Shown here: piece by piece, positions 1-8,925 of the stretch
How the letters are laid out: each line of letters begins with the position of its first letter
Position numbering within the stretch: the stretch's first letter is position 1
Translations under genes and position numbers: made by a program
Source: CBDBJQ01 sp965206405
Lineage (GTDB): Bacteria > Pseudomonadota > Alphaproteobacteria > UBA8366
Assembly: GCA_965206405.1 (NCBI GenBank)
Contig: CBDBJQ010000006.1
Coordinates: 682,001-746,000, forward strand
DNA length: 64,000 nt
Direction: 5' to 3'
The notes under the pieces: generated by a model
Database searches by the model: none
Told to the model about the DNA's origin: nothing
The model's input: only the letters and a program-made list of their open reading frames with translations

Positions 1-2
1 CG

Positions 3-122
3 GGAGTGCCATTGCATGATGCGGTTGCCGACGCTCGGGGGTATGTACGCGAGGCGATCCGGACCGCTCCCGATCTTGGCGCCGGGCACGGGCCGATGAA
101 CCACGCCCATACGGTACACTGA
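3..122 (+). CDS. thiD: Hydroxymethylpyrimidine/phosphomethylpyrimidine kinase ThiD, C-terminal end only
   Basis: Only the last 39 codons and the TGA stop are in the window; the gene begins upstream. The frame reads ...PLHDAVADARGYVREAIR..., then LGAGHGPMNH, the typical ThiD carboxy-terminus in which the residues around GxGxGPxNH close the ribokinase-like fold. ThiD phosphorylates HMP and HMP-phosphate for thiamine synthesis in the cytoplasm. The stop lies 23 bp before the next start on the same strand, so the two genes are probably cotranscribed. The call rests on a short tail and family memory. Confidence 0.7.
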   Translation, partial: GVPLHDAVADARGYVREAIRTAPDLGAGHGPMNHAHTVH

Positions 123-145
123 ACAAAATAAAACGGAGCTTTCTG

Positions 146-1123
146 GTGGATATTCCCAAGCGCGAAGATATTGAATCGGCAGCAGAGCTGATCTACCGGA
201 CCATGCCGCCGACCCCGCAATATTGCTGGCCTCTCCTCTCGACGCGTTGCGGAACCGAGATCTGGGTCAAGCACGAGAACCACACGATGACCGGAGCCTT
301 CAAGGTCCGGGGTGGAATCGTGCACATAGATGCCCTGGCACGGGAGCGATCCGATATTCCCGGGGTGATCGCCGCAACCCGGGGCAATCATGGCCAGTCA
401 GTCGCCTTTGCGGCGCGAAACGCCGGTATCCGGTCCGTGGTCGTGGTACCGCACGACAACAGCCGGGAAAAGAACGCAGCCATGCGCGCCTTCGGTGCGG
501 AACTGGTCGAGCATGGCCGCGATTTCAACGAGGCTTATGACTATGCACGCGAGCGGGCTGAAGCCGAGGGGTTGTATCCATTTCCATCCTACGATCTGGA
601 TCTGGTCCGGGGCGTTGGCACCTATTCACTGGAGATTCTGTCGGCGGTGCCCGATCTCGATATCCTCTATGTGCCGCTCGGCCTCGGCTCAGGCGTGTGC
701 GGTGCCGTTGCCGCTCGCGAAGCACTCGGGTTGAAGACGAACATCGTCGCCGCTGCTGCCGAGCAAGCGCCTTGCTATGCGCACTCGTTTGCAGCCGGCA
801 AGCCGGTTTCGACGAACTCGGCGGATACGATTGCCGATGGTCTGGCGGTGCGCATTCCCGACGAACGTCCGCTCGAAGTCATACTCAAGGGCGTTGCCCG
901 CATCGTCACCGTCTCTGAGGCCGAAATTGAGGCGGCGATGCGGTATTACTACACCGACACCCACAATCTTGCCGAAGGCGCCGGCGCGGCAGCCCTGGCT
1001 GCGGCGCTACAGGAGCGCGAGACCCTGGCGGGCAAGCGCGTCGGCCTGATCCTGTCCGGCGGCAATGTCGACAAGGAGATCTATCAGCGCATCCTCGGCG
1101 ACGCCCAGGTGGAGGCCGGATAA
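146..1123 (+). CDS. PLP-dependent threonine/serine dehydratase-like protein
   Basis: 325 aa, fold type II PLP enzyme. The N-terminal half has the lysine motif TGAFKVRGG (Schiff-base Lys about residue 53) and the asparagine loop TRGNHGQS. GLGSGVCGA binds the cofactor phosphate, and LSGGNVD is the C-terminal cofactor motif. These match the threonine dehydratase/serine racemase group, which deaminates Thr or Ser to 2-oxo acids or racemises or eliminates related 3-hydroxy amino acids. The length fits catabolic single-domain enzymes, and there is no C-terminal ACT regulatory domain. The start is GTG with ACGGAG about 8 bp upstream. It lies directly behind thiD. Exact substrate (Thr, Ser, 3-hydroxyaspartate) cannot be decided. 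Confidence 0.85.
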   Translation: MDIPKREDIESAAELIYRTMPPTPQYCWPLLSTRCGTEIWVKHENHTMTGAFKVRGGIVHIDALARERSDIPGVIAATRGNHGQSVAFAARNAGIRSVVVVPHDNSREKNAAMRAFGAELVEHGRDFNEAYDYARERAEAEGLYPFPSYDLDLVRGVGTYSLEILSAVPDLDILYVPLGLGSGVCGAVAAREALGLKTNIVAAAAEQAPCYAHSFAAGKPVSTNSADTIADGLAVRIPDERPLEVILKGVARIVTVSEAEIEAAMRYYYTDTHNLAEGAGAAALAAALQERETLAGKRVGLILSGGNVDKEIYQRILGDAQVEAG

Positions 1124-1160
1124 GCTCCGGCGGCAAGCTCCGGCGGCAAGCTCCGGCGGC
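1122..1160. repeat. 13-bp tandem repeat, three copies
   Basis: AAGCTCCGGCGGC is repeated three times exactly, the first copy overlapping the stop codon of the dehydratase gene. It runs straight into the terminator hairpin. One of many short tandem duplications in this window. Confidence 0.9.
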
Positions 1161-1178
1161 AAAACCCCAGCGGGTTTT
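1161..1178 (+). terminator. Probable rho-independent terminator
   Basis: AAAACCC and GGGTTTT form a 7-bp stem around a four-base loop, ending in a run of T. It lies just after the thiD-dehydratase pair and before the next gene, as expected for a transcript end. Confidence 0.6.
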
Positions 1179-1315
1179 CTGGGTGGGTATCCTGAGCCAA
1201 TTATCCCGAGTAGATTCAAGGGTTAGAGGACAGCAAGAATCGGGTGTCGGGGGCAGTACCCGATGGGCATGATGGCACCGTTAGCGCGACTGTTCCGCAG
1301 CAAGGAGGCCAGACA

Positions 1316-2188
1316 ATGACCACTGCACATCATGTGCCGCATATCGGCATCACCCGGGCGATCGAGTATCTCGCCGAAAACTACGCCGGCCAACCTTCCC
1401 TGGGAGATGCTGCTTCGGAGGCGGGTCTCAGCCCGCATCATTTCCAGCGCCTGTTCACTCGGGATGTCGGCATCAGCCCGAAAAAGTTCGTCCAGCATCT
1501 GACACTGCGCCACGCCAAGGAAAGCCTTACGGATTCGGCGAGCGTCCTGGATGCAACCCTGGATGCGGGCCTTTCGGGACCGGGACGCCTGCATGATCTC
1601 TTCGTTGCCCATGAAGCGATGACTCCGGGGGAGTGGAAGCGCCACGGTGCCGGATTGCAGCTGACCTATGGCTGGCATCCGAGTCCCTTCGGATCCTGTC
1701 TGATCGTCGCCGGAGACCGCGGTGTCTGCGGCATGGCTTTCGCGCCTGAACCGGGATGCCAGGAAACCCTCGAGGATCTCGCCTCGTCCCTCGACGGGGC
1801 GGATTGGTCAGAGGACGCCGCTGCGACCGAAGCTTACGCAGAGCAGGCTTTCGGCGATGCAGGCGGCACGCTCCGGGTGGTCCTCAGGGGAACATCCTTT
1901 CAGATCAAAGTCTGGGAAGCACTGTTGCGGATTCCCGCCGGCCGGGTGGTCGACTATGGCGGTCTCGCCTCGGCCCTCGGCCAGCCGAGCGCGGCGCGCG
2001 CGGTGGCGGGTGCAGTGGCGCGCAATCCGGTTTCCTGGCTGGTGCCCTGCCATCGCGTCATCCGCAGCACCGGTGCGATCACCGGCTATCGCTGGGGACC
2101 GACACGCAAGCGCGCGATGCTGGCTGTCGAGGCAGCCGGATGGGGGAGAAGAGTGCCTGGAAGAACGCGCCTGGAAGAGCGCGTCTAG
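1316..2188 (+). CDS. Bifunctional AraC-type regulator / methylated-DNA--protein-cysteine methyltransferase (Ada-like)
   Basis: 290 aa. Residues 10-95 form an AraC-type helix-turn-helix pair (EAGLSPHHFQRLF, then ISPKKFVQH). The C-terminal half is an O6-alkylguanine-DNA alkyltransferase with the acceptor motif LVPCHRVI and the upstream helix RAVAGAVARNP. It transfers O6-methyl groups from guanine to its own cysteine and may activate repair genes. Unlike full Ada, the N-terminal zinc/methylphosphotriester domain is absent. The start chosen is ATG at 1316, preceded by AAGGAGG with 7-bp spacing; the ORF is open further upstream to 1244 but without such a site. The last codons lie in degenerate 14-bp tandem repeats, so the tail is probably not conserved. 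Confidence 0.88.
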   Translation: MTTAHHVPHIGITRAIEYLAENYAGQPSLGDAASEAGLSPHHFQRLFTRDVGISPKKFVQHLTLRHAKESLTDSASVLDATLDAGLSGPGRLHDLFVAHEAMTPGEWKRHGAGLQLTYGWHPSPFGSCLIVAGDRGVCGMAFAPEPGCQETLEDLASSLDGADWSEDAAATEAYAEQAFGDAGGTLRVVLRGTSFQIKVWEALLRIPAGRVVDYGGLASALGQPSAARAVAGAVARNPVSWLVPCHRVIRSTGAITGYRWGPTRKRAMLAVEAAGWGRRVPGRTRLEERV

Positions 2189-2225
2189 AAGAGTTTAGAG
2201 AGGCGCGCGCGTTATACCGCCGCTG

Positions 2226-3002
2226 TCAGACGGCGTTGCCCCAGGCCACGAAGGGCGGGTTTTTGAACCCTTCCTTGGCATAGCGCAGCGGCGCACCGTT
2301 TTCCCGCAGAACCCGCCCGCCGGCAGCTTCGAGAATCGCCTGTCCGGCGCCGGTATCCCACTCCATGGTGGTGCCGGAACGGGGATAGGCGTCGACCTCG
2401 CCCGATGCGACCAGGCAGAATTTGAGCGAACTTCCCATGTGGACGATGTCCTTCAGGGGTCGGTTCCCGAGAAGCTCTTTCAGATAATCGGTGTTGCGGT
2501 GTCGTCTGCTGATGGCGATGGTAACTGCGGCGTCCGCCGGCACCGAGCGCGCGGCAATCAGCCGGGGCGCGCCACCGTTCTCCTGCATGAAGGCTCCGTT
2601 GCCGACGCTGCCATAATAGGTCTTGTCCAGGGCCGGTGCATGGATGACGCCACAGACCGGGACCGTGTCCTCGACAAGACAGATGTTCATGGTGAATTCG
2701 CCGTTGCGGTCGAGAAACTCCCGGGTGCCATCGACGGGATCGATGACCCAAAACTGACTCTTCCGGGATGCTATGAACTCGTTTTCGCTGAAAGACTCCT
2801 CGGCTACGGCCGGCACCCCCGGCACCAGGGCATCGAGCCCAGCGAGAATGATTTCCTCGGCCAGGATATCGGCCTCGGTGACAGGCGTGTGATCGCCCTT
2901 TTGATGCACCTCGAAATCAGTGGCGTAAATCTTCATCACCGCCTCGCCGGCTTCGTGAGCCAGCTGAACCAAGCTCTTCAGCAACGCGCCGTCCTGCGTC
3001 AT
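2226..3002 (-). CDS. cysQ: 3'(2'),5'-bisphosphate nucleotidase CysQ
   Basis: 258 aa, inositol-monophosphatase superfamily. The metal-binding signature is clear: AEES (about residue 67), then WVIDPVDGTREFLDRNGEF, and WDTGAGQAILEAAGG near the C-terminus. CysQ hydrolyses 3'-phosphoadenosine 5'-phosphate to AMP during sulfate assimilation, using Mg2+ and inhibited by Li+. The start ATG (3002-3000) overlaps the TGA of the upstream hydroxylase gene as ATGA, implying translational coupling. The open frame continues far upstream but only as antisense-like sequence. The functional link to the molybdenum enzyme is unclear. Confidence 0.88.
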   Translation of the reverse strand: MTQDGALLKSLVQLAHEAGEAVMKIYATDFEVHQKGDHTPVTEADILAEEIILAGLDALVPGVPAVAEESFSENEFIASRKSQFWVIDPVDGTREFLDRNGEFTMNICLVEDTVPVCGVIHAPALDKTYYGSVGNGAFMQENGGAPRLIAARSVPADAAVTIAISRRHRNTDYLKELLGNRPLKDIVHMGSSLKFCLVASGEVDAYPRSGTTMEWDTGAGQAILEAAGGRVLRENGAPLRYAKEGFKNPPFVAWGNAV

Positions 3003-5314
3003 CAGGCGGTTTCCCCAGGGATGGCTTCCCGGATGGTGTGCCAGATCCGCTCCGGTGTTGCCGGCATGTCGATATGCAGGACACCGAGTGGTGCGAGCGC
3101 ATCGAGTATCGCGTTGATGACCGTTGGCGGGGCGCCGACAGCGCCGGTCTCGCCGGCCCCCTTGATGCCGAAGGGATTGGTGCGGCAGGGGTAATCTTCG
3201 ACCGCTGTCAGGGTAAAATCGGGGAAATCTCCGGCCCGCGGCATCTGGTAGTCCATGAAGGATCCGTTGAGGAGTTGGCCGTCGTTTCCATACAGGCTGA
3301 CTTCCATCAACGCCTGGCCTATTCCCTGGACGAGGCCGCCATGCACTTGGCCCTGGAGAAGCAGCGGATTGACCACCACCCCGAAATCGTCGACTGCGGT
3401 ATAGCGCTCGATCCGGATCTGTCCTGTCTCCGGATCGATCTCGACCTCGCAGGCGTGGCACCCATTGGGGAAACTCATCGCCTCGGCGGTGAACGCACCT
3501 TCGCCCGACAGTTCCGGGATGTCGGTTTCGGGCACAGAAGCGGCGACGGAGACGAGATCCATGCGCCGGTCAGTGCCGGCGACGGTGAAAATCCCGTCTT
3601 CGAAGACGATATCGGCCGCAGCGGCTTCCATGATTTCGGCGGCGATCTCGCGGCCACGCTCGATGACCGCGTCGACAGCGCGGTTGGCCGCCGGAATGCT
3701 GTTCATTGTCGCTCGGGACCCTCCGGTGCCGTTGCCGTCGGGCACGAGGTCGGTGTCTCCCTGGACCAGCGTCAGTCGTTCCGGCGGCAAGGACAGCCTG
3801 TCAGCGACGATTTGGGAAAAAACGGTTCGATGGCCCTGGCCGTTGTCCTGATTGCCGATTCTGAGGACGACGGAGCCATCAGGATTGACTGTGACCTTGG
3901 AGGTTTCCCCAAGGCCAGGTCGCACCCCCTTGACGTAATGGGCGACGCCGAACCCCCGTAGCAAGCCGGTTTCGGCCGAGGTCTTCCGTCGGGCCGACAG
4001 GCCGGCATGGTCGGCTTCCACGAGCGCGCGGTCGAGCAGGGCACTGAAATCTCCCGAATCGTAGGTCCAATCCAGAACCGTCGTGTGCGGCAGCTGCTCC
4101 GGCCGGATGAAGTTCTGCTTCCGGACGGCGATAGAGTCTTCCCCGATGGCGCGGGCGACCGCCTCGATGGCGCGCTCGACGACGTAGATCGCCTCGGGGT
4201 GACCAGCGCCTCTGTAGGCGTCGACAGGCACCGTGTTGGTGAAGACGCCGTGTACCTCGGCGTAGATAGCTGGAATCGCATAAACCCCGGTCAGCAGGGG
4301 TGCACCGCATTCGGTCGCGATATAGGGCGCCGAGGTGGAGACGAACGCGCCGAGATTGGCGAGGGTTTCGACGCGAAGACCAAGGATTCGGCCAGTTTCG
4401 TCATAGCCGACCTCGACATGATTGACCTGGTCGCGCCCGTGTAGATCGGCGGGGAAGGCGTCTGCGGTCCGCTCGCCGGTCCACCGGACCGGACGGCCGT
4501 ATTCCTGCGCCGCATGCAGAACCAGTACCTGCTCCGGATAGAGGAAGATTTTCATCCCGAAGCCGCCGCCGACATCGGGCGTGCGGACGAGGAAAATTTC
4601 TTCCGGTTCCCGGAAGATGTGTTTAGAGAGTTGGCGAAGGATTGCGTGCGGGCCCTGCGAGGTGGTTGTCAGGATCCGGCGTCCATCACGCCATTCGCCG
4701 ATCGCCACGCGGGGTTCGAGAGAGGCGGCGGACAGCCGGTTGTTGACCAGGTCGAAGACGAGGCGGTTTGGCGCTGCGGCAAGAGCGCTTTGCGTCGCAT
4801 CCTCGTCGCCGAGCGACCAGATAAAACTGCGGTTGTCCGGAAAATCCGACCTGATCTGCGGTGCGCCGGGGCGGGCCGCCTCGGCTGGGTCAGAGATGGC
4901 GGTGCGGGGCGCGAACTCGATTTCGATCAGCTCGGCGGCATCCTTCGCCTGCTCGACCGTTTCGGCGACGACAAAGGCAATGGGTTGGCCGGCATAAAAG
5001 ACACGGTCCTCGGCCAGAATCGGGAAGCGCGGGCTGCGGATATCGGAGCCATCCTTCTGCTGGACCGTTCCAAGCACCGGGATCGCTCCGAGCGCGGCGA
5101 TGTCGGCCGCGGTGGTGATTCCGAGGACTCCGGGAGCGGTTTTCGCCGCTTCCACATTGAGATTGGTGATGTTGGCGTGGGCATAAGGTGAGCGGAACAG
5201 GATGCCGTGTGCGTCGCCGTCAATGGCCCTGTCGTCACTGTAGCGTCCCTGCCCGGTCAGCAGGCGCGGATCCTCGACGCGCCTGACCGGCTGACCTATG
5301 CCAAACTGTCCCAT
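3002..5314 (-). CDS. Molybdopterin-binding xanthine dehydrogenase-family large subunit (CoxL-like, form II type)
   Basis: 770 aa, the usual length for the large subunit of molybdenum hydroxylases. The N-terminal a/b hammerhead domain begins after RRVEDPRLLTGQGRY, followed by the Mo-cofactor domains with DVGGGFGMK and GNQDNGQGH. The catalytic Glu region is GETGAVGAPP near the C-terminus. The active-site loop reads AYRGAGHPEA, the form II-like type, not AYRCSFR of true CO dehydrogenase, so CO oxidation is unlikely. The FAD (CoxM) and 2Fe-2S (CoxS) subunits normally encoded alongside are absent from this window. GGAAA precedes the ATG at 5314. Substrate unknown, probably an aromatic heterocycle, aldehyde or purine. 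Confidence 0.85.
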   Translation of the reverse strand: MGQFGIGQPVRRVEDPRLLTGQGRYSDDRAIDGDAHGILFRSPYAHANITNLNVEAAKTAPGVLGITTAADIAALGAIPVLGTVQQKDGSDIRSPRFPILAEDRVFYAGQPIAFVVAETVEQAKDAAELIEIEFAPRTAISDPAEAARPGAPQIRSDFPDNRSFIWSLGDEDATQSALAAAPNRLVFDLVNNRLSAASLEPRVAIGEWRDGRRILTTTSQGPHAILRQLSKHIFREPEEIFLVRTPDVGGGFGMKIFLYPEQVLVLHAAQEYGRPVRWTGERTADAFPADLHGRDQVNHVEVGYDETGRILGLRVETLANLGAFVSTSAPYIATECGAPLLTGVYAIPAIYAEVHGVFTNTVPVDAYRGAGHPEAIYVVERAIEAVARAIGEDSIAVRKQNFIRPEQLPHTTVLDWTYDSGDFSALLDRALVEADHAGLSARRKTSAETGLLRGFGVAHYVKGVRPGLGETSKVTVNPDGSVVLRIGNQDNGQGHRTVFSQIVADRLSLPPERLTLVQGDTDLVPDGNGTGGSRATMNSIPAANRAVDAVIERGREIAAEIMEAAAADIVFEDGIFTVAGTDRRMDLVSVAASVPETDIPELSGEGAFTAEAMSFPNGCHACEVEIDPETGQIRIERYTAVDDFGVVVNPLLLQGQVHGGLVQGIGQALMEVSLYGNDGQLLNGSFMDYQMPRAGDFPDFTLTAVEDYPCRTNPFGIKGAGETGAVGAPPTVINAILDALAPLGVLHIDMPATPERIWHTIREAIPGETA

Positions 5315-5409
5315 CGGTTACGGTTTCCGCCCGCTGTGTTCGCCTGCTACCGCCCGTTGCGGCAAAATGCGGGGCTTTCCTTGCAGCGTTGCCGCTAGGC
5401 TGCGGCGGT

Positions 5410-6369
5410 TCAGGAGAAAGCTTCCTCCCAGGAACCCTGGGTCGCGGCGCGGGAATATTCGGTTACCCTGTTCTCGAAGAAGTTGGCGTGTTCGACGCCG
5501 TTCAGCATCTCGTCCATCCAGGGCAGGGGGTTGTGTTCAATTCCGTGGGTAGGTTCAAGGCCAAGCTGGTCCAATCGCCGGTCGGCGATGTAGCGGATGT
5601 ACTGCTTGATCTCATCGACGTTGAGTCCCTCGACGCCGCCCATCTCGAAAGCAAGGTCAATGAAGGCGTCCTCGTGTTCGATGATGGTTATGCATGCGCC
5701 ATAGATGTCGGCCTGCAGTTTTTCGGTCCAGATTTCCGGGTTTTCGTCGATGAAGGTTTTGAACAGGCGGATGATCGAGTTGGTGTGCAGCGATTCATCG
5801 CGTGCCGACCAGGTGACGATCTGGCCCATGCCTTTCATCTTGTTGAAACGGGGGAAGTTGAGCAGGACCGCGAAGCTCGCGAACAGCTGAAGGCCTTCGG
5901 TGAAACCACCGAACACGGCCAGCGTCTTGGCGATGTCCTCCTTGGTATCCACCCCCCACTGCTGCATGAAGTCGTATTTATCCTTCATCTCTTTGTATTT
6001 GCGGAAGGCCTGGTACTCGCTTTCCGGCATACCAACCGTATCGAGAAGATGGGAATAGGCAGCGATGTGGACCGTCTCGATATTGGAGAAGGCGGACAGC
6101 ATCATCTGCACTTCGGTCGGCATGAAGACCTGTGAGTAATGCTTCATGTAGCAATTATTCACCTCGACATCGGCCTGGGTGAAGAAACGGAAAATTTGGG
6201 TCAAGAGATTGCGCTCGGCTTCGGTGAGCACCCTGTGCCAGTCCTTGACGTCGTCGGCGAGCGGTACTTCTTCGGGAAGCCAGTGTATGCGCTGCTGTGT
6301 CAGCCAGGCGTCGTACGCCCAAGGGTAGTGGAACGGTTTGTAGGAGGGGTCGGAATCGAGAAGAGACAT
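5410..6369 (-). CDS. nrdB: Ribonucleoside-diphosphate reductase beta subunit (class Ia)
   Basis: 319 aa. Holds the diiron-tyrosyl radical of class I ribonucleotide reductase. Visible ligands are Asp67 (TQADVEV), Glu98 and His101 with radical Tyr105 (ETVHIAAY), Glu159 (FTEGLQ), and Glu192 and His195 (DESLH). It forms the active complex with NrdA to make dNDPs. It lies 245 bp downstream of nrdA on the same strand; the gap shows no gene and no second NrdR-like box that I could recognise, so cotranscription from the nrdA promoter is likely. Start ATG with a weak GGAT upstream. Confidence 0.95.
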   Translation of the reverse strand: MSLLDSDPSYKPFHYPWAYDAWLTQQRIHWLPEEVPLADDVKDWHRVLTEAERNLLTQIFRFFTQADVEVNNCYMKHYSQVFMPTEVQMMLSAFSNIETVHIAAYSHLLDTVGMPESEYQAFRKYKEMKDKYDFMQQWGVDTKEDIAKTLAVFGGFTEGLQLFASFAVLLNFPRFNKMKGMGQIVTWSARDESLHTNSIIRLFKTFIDENPEIWTEKLQADIYGACITIIEHEDAFIDLAFEMGGVEGLNVDEIKQYIRYIADRRLDQLGLEPTHGIEHNPLPWMDEMLNGVEHANFFENRVTEYSRAATQGSWEEAFS

Positions 6370-6614
6370 TATTGAAATCCGTATCCAATACCGGTATCGA
6401 CCAGATCAAAGCCTGCCGCTACGGGGGAGAGAATCCTCTATGTTGGTCAGGTTGTTGGCAAGGTAAATCTGGTTGCCCTTCACTGAATCCTCATTCAATT
6501 CTCCAGAATAATTTCACCAGGCAACACCGCCATCGCTCGCTCGCAGCAGAGCCTTATTCCGGCCTATTGATCGACGCTGACGCTGCCCGCGAAGTCGAGC
6601 CTTACTGGTGGCCC

Positions 6615-8600
6615 TTACTGGCAGGACAGGCATTCCTCGTAGTCGACGGGGCCGATCTGTACGGGCATCGCCACGTCGGGCTGGCGGCTGTCTTGGTTGG
6701 CGACGATTTCGGCCCGCTGGATCGACTTCGAGCGGCAGTAGTAGAGACTCTTCACGCCCTTTTTCCAGGCCTGGAAGTGGAGCTGGTGAAGGTCACGCTT
6801 GTGGATGTCGGCTGGCAGGAACAGGTTGACTGACTGCGACTGGCAAACATCGCCGGCCCGGTCCGCCGCATGCTCGATAATCCACCTCTGGTCGATCTCG
6901 AACGCGGTCCGGAACACCACCTTTTCGTCTTCGCTGAGACAGTCGAGATGCTGAACCGACCCTTCGTTGATCGTGATCGAAGACCAGGTCGTCTCGTTGT
7001 TTCGACCCTTCTCCGCCAGCAGTTCCTTGAGGTGCCGATTGCGCACGTTGAAGGAACCGGACAGGGTTTTGTGCGTGAAGCTGTTGGCCGCGATCGGTTC
7101 AATGCCGGGTGAGGTGCCGCCACAGATGATCGAGATCGAAGCGGTGGGAGCGATCGACAGTTTGTTCGAAAAGCGTTCCTGGATGTTGAAATCGCCTGCG
7201 TCAGGGCAGGGGCCGCGCTCCTCTGCGAGGACAACCGATGCGGTGTCGGCTTGGTTGCGTATGTGGCGGAACATTCGCTTGTTCCAGACCTGGGCCATGA
7301 CACTCTCGAGGGGAATCATGTTGGCTTGCAGGAACGAGTGGAAGCCCATGATGCCGAGGCCAACCGAGCGTTCGCGCATGGCCGCATAGCGGGCGCGCTC
7401 GAAGTCGTCCGGCGCATTGTCGATGAAATCCTGTAGAACGTTGTCGAGGAAGCGCATCACATCCGGAATGAAATCCTCGTGACTTTCCCACTCGAGGAAA
7501 GTTTCGGCGTTCAGCGAGGACAGGCAGCAGACAGCCGTGCGCTCCTTGCCGTTCCGGTCGATCCCGGTCGGCAGGGTGATCTCGGAACATAGGTTCGAGG
7601 TTTTGACCTCGAGGCCGGCGAGCTTGTGGTGTTCGGGGATGGCCCGGTTCACATGGTCGATGAAGATCAGATAGGGCTCTCCGGTCTCGATCCGCGAGGT
7701 GAGGATGCGGATCCAAAGCGCCCGGGCAGAGATATTGTGGATCGGCGCGCCGTCCTTGGGGCTCGTCAGGATCCACTCGCCGTCTTCCTCGACGGCGCGC
7801 ATGAAGGCATCAGAGATCAGGACGCCGTGGTGCAGGTTCAGCGCCTTGCGGTTCGGATCGCCTCCGGTCGGCCGCCGGAGTTCGGTAAATTCCTCGATCT
7901 CCGGATGGCTGACGGGCAGGTAGACGGCGGCGCTGCCGCGTCGCAGGGATCCCTGGCTGATGGCGAGAGTCAGGGAGTCCATGACCCGGATGAACGGGAT
8001 GACGCCCGAGGTCTTGCCGTTCTGGCTGACACGCTCGCCAATCGAGCGGAGGTTTCCCCAGTAACTGCCGATGCCGCCGCCGCGGGCCGCGAGCCAGACA
8101 TTCTCGTTCCACAAGCCCAGGATGCCCTCGAGGCTGTCCGAGGCCTCGTTCAGAAAACAGGAGATCGGCAGACCGCGAGCGGTTCCGCCGTTGGAGAGCA
8201 CGGGGGTTGCCGGCATGAACCAGAGTTTGCTGATGTAGTCGTAGAGCCTCTGGGCGTGGTCGGAATCGTCGCTGTAATGGAGAGCGACCCGGGCGAACAG
8301 GTCCTGGTAATCTTCGCCGGGCATCAGATAGCGGTCGGTGAGGGTGGCCTTGCCGAACTCGGTCAGCAGGGAGTCGCGGCTCGGGTCGATGCGAATGCGG
8401 ATGCCGCGATCGTTCTGCCGCAGTGTGTCGTCGGCGATCGTCAGGGTATGCGCATCGTGGGTATCCTGCGCGACCGAGTCGCGCAGTCGCGACTCGAGCG
8501 CGGAAACATCGGCGGTCTTATCCCGCATCGCGCCAGGCGTGCCGTCCACAGGTTGCTCCAAGGTTTGCGTATCACCAGCGTCATTACTGAAATAATTCAT
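6615..8600 (-). CDS. nrdA: Ribonucleoside-diphosphate reductase alpha subunit (class Ia)
   Basis: About 661 aa. Catalytic subunit reducing ribonucleotides. Active-site cysteines are seen in GLPISCFLNE, NLCSEI (with the conserved Glu) and CCLSSLN. The C-terminal CLSC pair passes electrons from thioredoxin or glutaredoxin. The region before the catalytic core is too short for an ATP-cone, so overall dATP feedback through that domain is probably missing. An open frame begins with GTG at 8618, but ATG at 8600 has AGGGAAA about 4 bp upstream and is preferred. Two NrdR-like boxes precede it, and nrdB follows. Confidence 0.95.
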   Translation of the reverse strand: MNYFSNDAGDTQTLEQPVDGTPGAMRDKTADVSALESRLRDSVAQDTHDAHTLTIADDTLRQNDRGIRIRIDPSRDSLLTEFGKATLTDRYLMPGEDYQDLFARVALHYSDDSDHAQRLYDYISKLWFMPATPVLSNGGTARGLPISCFLNEASDSLEGILGLWNENVWLAARGGGIGSYWGNLRSIGERVSQNGKTSGVIPFIRVMDSLTLAISQGSLRRGSAAVYLPVSHPEIEEFTELRRPTGGDPNRKALNLHHGVLISDAFMRAVEEDGEWILTSPKDGAPIHNISARALWIRILTSRIETGEPYLIFIDHVNRAIPEHHKLAGLEVKTSNLCSEITLPTGIDRNGKERTAVCCLSSLNAETFLEWESHEDFIPDVMRFLDNVLQDFIDNAPDDFERARYAAMRERSVGLGIMGFHSFLQANMIPLESVMAQVWNKRMFRHIRNQADTASVVLAEERGPCPDAGDFNIQERFSNKLSIAPTASISIICGGTSPGIEPIAANSFTHKTLSGSFNVRNRHLKELLAEKGRNNETTWSSITINEGSVQHLDCLSEDEKVVFRTAFEIDQRWIIEHAADRAGDVCQSQSVNLFLPADIHKRDLHQLHFQAWKKGVKSLYYCRSKSIQRAEIVANQDSRQPDVAMPVQIGPVDYEECLSCQ

Positions 8601-8644
8601 TCGCTTTCCCTGTTCCACAACTGTGGAAAATTATGCCTAGATAA

Positions 8645-8692
8645 CCACAATATATTGATTCAATCTCGACTTTTCACCACTAGGTGTTGAAA
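8645..8692 (-). promoter_or_regulatory. Pair of NrdR-like boxes upstream of nrdAB
   Basis: Box 1 (8645-8660, CCACAATATATTGATT) matches the NrdR consensus acaCwAtATaTwGtgt, as I recall it, at 13 of 16 positions. Box 2 (8677-8692, CCACTAGGTGTTGAAA) keeps only the outer core C-w-A and T-w-G. Their starts are 32 bp apart, three helical turns, the spacing expected of NrdR operators. NrdR represses ribonucleotide reductase genes when dATP is high. The nrdR gene is not in the window. The first box is strong, the second weak. The rest of the interval up to 8925 holds no gene. Confidence 0.65.
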
Positions 8693-8832
8693 TTTAATAG
8701 GTCATTTACCCAACAAAGGCAACCAGAGAATTTTTCAAAAGGGCAACATGAATACTGGGTTTGCCGCCGGGAAATCAAGGGTCGGAAAGGGCCAAGGGAG
8801 AGGATCGGACGATTTTTCTGAGGCTGGCCAGT

Positions 8833-8858
8833 TTTTTCAGGGTTGTTTTTCAGGGTTG
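8833..8858. repeat. 13-bp tandem repeat, two copies
   Basis: TTTTTCAGGGTTG occurs twice head to tail in the intergenic region between nrdA and the ketopantoate-reductase-like gene. Confidence 0.85.
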
Positions 8859-8925
8859 CGGTGACGCGGTATCTGGTGGTTCGGTGCCGGATCTGTGCGG
8901 ATCGGCGCCTCAGGCGCTGTGAGGA

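Noticed and set aside
3002..5314. Carbon monoxide dehydrogenase CoxL
   Set aside because: The active-site loop is AYRGAGH rather than AYRCSFR, and CoxM/CoxS are absent, so CO oxidation is not claimed.
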